Assembly: GCA_964407055.1 (NCBI GenBank)
Contig: CAYOUD010000142.1
Coordinates: forward strand, 1-7,055
From: JAQIBY01 sp964407055
Lineage (GTDB): Bacteria > Bacteroidota > Bacteroidia > Bacteroidales > ML635J-15
Direction: 5' to 3'
Length of the DNA: 7,055 nt
This document shows, piece after piece, positions 5,527 to 7,055 of this stretch (the first letter of the stretch is position 1; each line of letters starts with the position of its first letter). The position numbers and the translations under genes are program-made. Under the pieces are notes generated by a model. The model was given only the letters and a program-made list of their open reading frames with translations, searched no databases and was not told where the DNA came from.

Positions 5527-6852
5527 ATGGTACTATTATCTGCGGTTACAGATGTTTCTTTGCCTACTTGGACACTGATTCCCTTTATTTTGATGTTGGC
5601 CATGATTGCTGTTGGCCCGTTGATGTTTGAACATTGGTGGCATCAAAACAAAAATAAGTTAATTGTTTCACTTGCTTTAGGTATTCCTACTGCAATCTAC
5701 CTGATTGCTCAACATTTGTCCGGAGCGCTGGTGTATCAACTTTTGTTTGATTATATCCCATTTATCGTTTTGCTGGGCTCTCTTTTTGTTATTACCGGTG
5801 GAATTCACCTGCAAGGTGATATTGAAGCAAAGCCATGGATAAATACATTGTTTCTCGGGATAGGTGCAATTTTAGCATCCTTTATGGGGACAACAGGTGC
5901 TGCTATGCTTTTAATTCGTCCTGTAATAAAAACAAATTCAGAACGTAAGTACAGAGTACATACGATTTTGTTTTTTATTGCCATCGTTGCAAATGCCGGA
6001 GGATTATTAACCCCATTAGGTGATCCGCCACTATTTTTGCTTTATTTACGTGGTGCCGAATTTACATGGTTCTTCCAATTAGTTCCTGAATGGATGTTTG
6101 TAAACATATCTCTTTTAGTGATTTACTTTATTGTTGATAGTTTTTATCACAAAAAAGAACCGGTTGAAAATCTGGTGTTTGACAAAACAAATATTACTCC
6201 AATTCGCTTAAAAGGAAATCTGAACTTCCTTTGGTTAATCGGTATTGTTGGTTCTGTAGCATTATTAAATGATAATTATCTCGAAATTATTCATAAAAAT
6301 CATTATTTCTCATTTATTCGTGAAGCTGCTATGCTTTTATTTGCCGGTGCATCGTTACTGTTTACTACGCGAGCTTTACGTAAAGCGAATAAATTCACAT
6401 GGGTACCAATTACTGAGGTGGCATACTTGTTTCTGGGTATTTTTATTACGATGACACCTGCTTTAATTTATTTAGCTGCAAATGCTGATACCTTTGGTAT
6501 TACAGAACCGCATCAGTTTTATTATGCGACAGGTGGGTTAAGCTCTTTCCTTGATAACGCCCCAACTGCTGTTTCTTTTTATGAGCTTGCAATTGGGATG
6601 AATCCTGGTGGTTTGCCAATTCAAGGATCAGGATACCATGCCGGAATTCCTGAAATGATTTTAGTGGCTATTAGTTTAGGTGCTGTGTTCTTTGGCGCAA
6701 TGACATACATTGGTAATGGTCCGAACTTTATGGTAAAAGCAATTGCTGAAGAAAATAACATTCCAATGCCTTCATTTTTTGGTTATATTTTTAAATTCTC
6801 TTTAATTGTATTATTACCACTCTATATTATTGCTCAATTATTGTTTATTTAA
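5527..6852 (+). CDS. Ion-transporter-superfamily membrane carrier, putative Na+/H+ antiporter (CitMHS_2 type)
   Basis: A 441-residue inner-membrane protein with about 11-12 hydrophobic segments. It looks like the Bacteroidota family usually annotated as sodium:proton antiporter or putative citrate transporter (CitMHS_2) in the IT superfamily with NhaD, ArsB and DASS carriers. The two pseudo-symmetric halves each carry a Gly/Pro-rich hairpin signature: GTTGAAMLLIRP (121-132) with NAGGLLTPLGDPP (156-168) in the first half, and SSFLDNAPTAVSF (339-351) with YIGNGPNFM (394-402) in the second. The polar Asn, Thr and Asp residues there are expected to line the ion and substrate site. A hydrophilic loop at about 207-230 separates the halves. 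Length is normal and the C-terminus looks complete. Substrate is uncertain: Na+/H+ exchange and carboxylate uptake are both compatible. It stands as a single gene, with a terminator upstream and an inverted-repeat element starting at its stop codon. Confidence 0.87.
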   Translation: MVLLSAVTDVSLPTWTLIPFILMLAMIAVGPLMFEHWWHQNKNKLIVSLALGIPTAIYLIAQHLSGALVYQLLFDYIPFIVLLGSLFVITGGIHLQGDIEAKPWINTLFLGIGAILASFMGTTGAAMLLIRPVIKTNSERKYRVHTILFFIAIVANAGGLLTPLGDPPLFLLYLRGAEFTWFFQLVPEWMFVNISLLVIYFIVDSFYHKKEPVENLVFDKTNITPIRLKGNLNFLWLIGIVGSVALLNDNYLEIIHKNHYFSFIREAAMLLFAGASLLFTTRALRKANKFTWVPITEVAYLFLGIFITMTPALIYLAANADTFGITEPHQFYYATGGLSSFLDNAPTAVSFYELAIGMNPGGLPIQGSGYHAGIPEMILVAISLGAVFFGAMTYIGNGPNFMVKAIAEENNIPMPSFFGYIFKFSLIVLLPLYIIAQLLFI

Positions 6853-6941
6853 AGGGGACTTCTAATAATTCTTTCGCATCAAGATTTTCAGCGTTTCTCA
6901 TAGACAATGAAATATTTTGAAGCACTATCGGGATAATGCAA

Positions 6942-6959
6942 TAAATTTGAATAATTTTG
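6942..6959 (+). promoter_or_regulatory. Two tandem TAnnTTTG boxes inside the right-hand element
   Basis: TAAATTTG (6942-6949) and TAATTTTG (6952-6959) are both exact TAnnTTTG matches, ten bases apart, pointing out of the element to the right. TTTG at 6916-6919 is 22 bp from the first box, slightly beyond normal -33 spacing. If active they would transcribe the apex hairpin and whatever lies beyond the window. AT-richness makes chance matches likely. Confidence 0.25.
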
Positions 6960-6968
6960 GCTACACTC

Positions 6969-6997
6969 GGCATAGCTCAAGCAAGCTTGGCTCTGCC
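6969..6997. repeat. Apex hairpin of the right-hand element
   Basis: GGCATAGCTCAAGC (6969-6982) pairs imperfectly with GCTTGGCTCTGCC (6985-6997) around an AA loop, with one bulge and a mismatch. It is the GC-rich tip of the longer fold made by the surrounding inverted-repeat element. Confidence 0.6.
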
Positions 6998-7055
6998 CTC
7001 ATTTGCACAAAATTTGTTTCTTGAAAGAAAAGAATTAATAGAAGGCCCCTATAGT

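Larger units (their letters stand above)
6852..7051. mobile_element. 200-bp non-autonomous inverted-repeat element (MITE-like) abutting the transporter stop codon
   Basis: The arm 6853-6883 and the reverse complement of 7020-7050 match at 25 of 31 positions without gaps. Both start AGGGG, continue CTTCTA and TAATTCTTT, and end TCAAG. With TA on both sides (6850-6851 and 7052-7053) the element reads as 200 bp with a TA target duplication, the pattern of Tc1/mariner-IS630 type transposition. The interior pairs further (AATTTTG 6953-6959 with CAAAATT 7008-7014) up to the apex hairpin at 6969-6997, so almost the whole element can fold on itself. There is no transposase gene. The family assignment rests on the TA flanks only. 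No function for the interior is visible. Confidence 0.72.

Noticed and set aside
6269..6454. A 61-codon + strand frame inside the transporter gene
   Set aside because: Alternate frame of a clearly coding membrane-protein gene.
6845..6901. An 18-residue reverse-strand ORF in the left arm of the second element
   Set aside because: Too short, and explained by the terminal inverted repeat; no start signal or second line of evidence.
1..7055. CRISPR arrays, tRNA or rRNA genes, riboswitches, integrase or transposase genes
   Set aside because: No regularly spaced repeats, cloverleaf or rRNA-like segments, and no transposase or integrase motifs were seen; both mobile elements are non-coding.

Overview
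The window looks like a chromosomal segment of a Bacteroidota bacterium. The base composition is AT-rich and Shine-Dalgarno sites are weak or absent. Several start codons follow the TAnnTTTG -7 box used by the Bacteroidota primary sigma factor. The proteins (PIF1-type helicase with a C-terminal HTH, CitMHS_2-type carrier, lipoprotein with a Cys lipobox) suit that phylum. I cannot place it below phylum level. All five genes read on the + strand.

Layout. Bases 1-225 hold no gene but contain a strong hairpin and end in an exact -7 box. Bases 226-1929 are a probable two-gene operon: a small zinc-ribbon membrane protein and, 15 bp later, a 459-aa nuclease. The nuclease fuses a DnaQ-type DEDDh 3'-5' exonuclease to a UvrC/Cho-type GIY-YIG endonuclease and carries a UvrC-like four-cysteine motif. 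Bases 1930-2356 are non-coding, with two hairpins, a 14-bp palindrome and a promoter. That promoter fixes the start of the next gene, a 753-aa PIF1-like helicase (2357-4618), at 2357 rather than at an upstream in-frame ATG. Next comes a lipoprotein gene whose 5' end is split by a 156-bp non-coding inverted-repeat element (4678-4833), then a clear intrinsic terminator (5396-5430). Last is a 441-aa ion-transporter-superfamily membrane protein (5527-6852), followed directly by a second inverted-repeat element of about 200 bp (6852-7051).

Most informative observations. Both short elements leave readable insertion scars. The first duplicated AGTT inside codons 5-6 of the lipoprotein gene. Removing 160 bp restores an ordinary ATG start and a complete lipoprotein signal peptide behind a matched -7 box. 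The 183-codon frame now visible can only begin at a TTG inside the element's terminal repeat. The second appears to have inserted at a TA inside the transporter's stop codon and supplied the A that keeps it a stop.

Functionally, the nuclease and the helicase both act on DNA and may serve repair or genome maintenance. They are separated by 427 bp with their own signals, so a joint system is not shown. I do not see a convincing new defence or mobile system; the novelty lies in the insertion elements and in the domain make-up of the nuclease operon.
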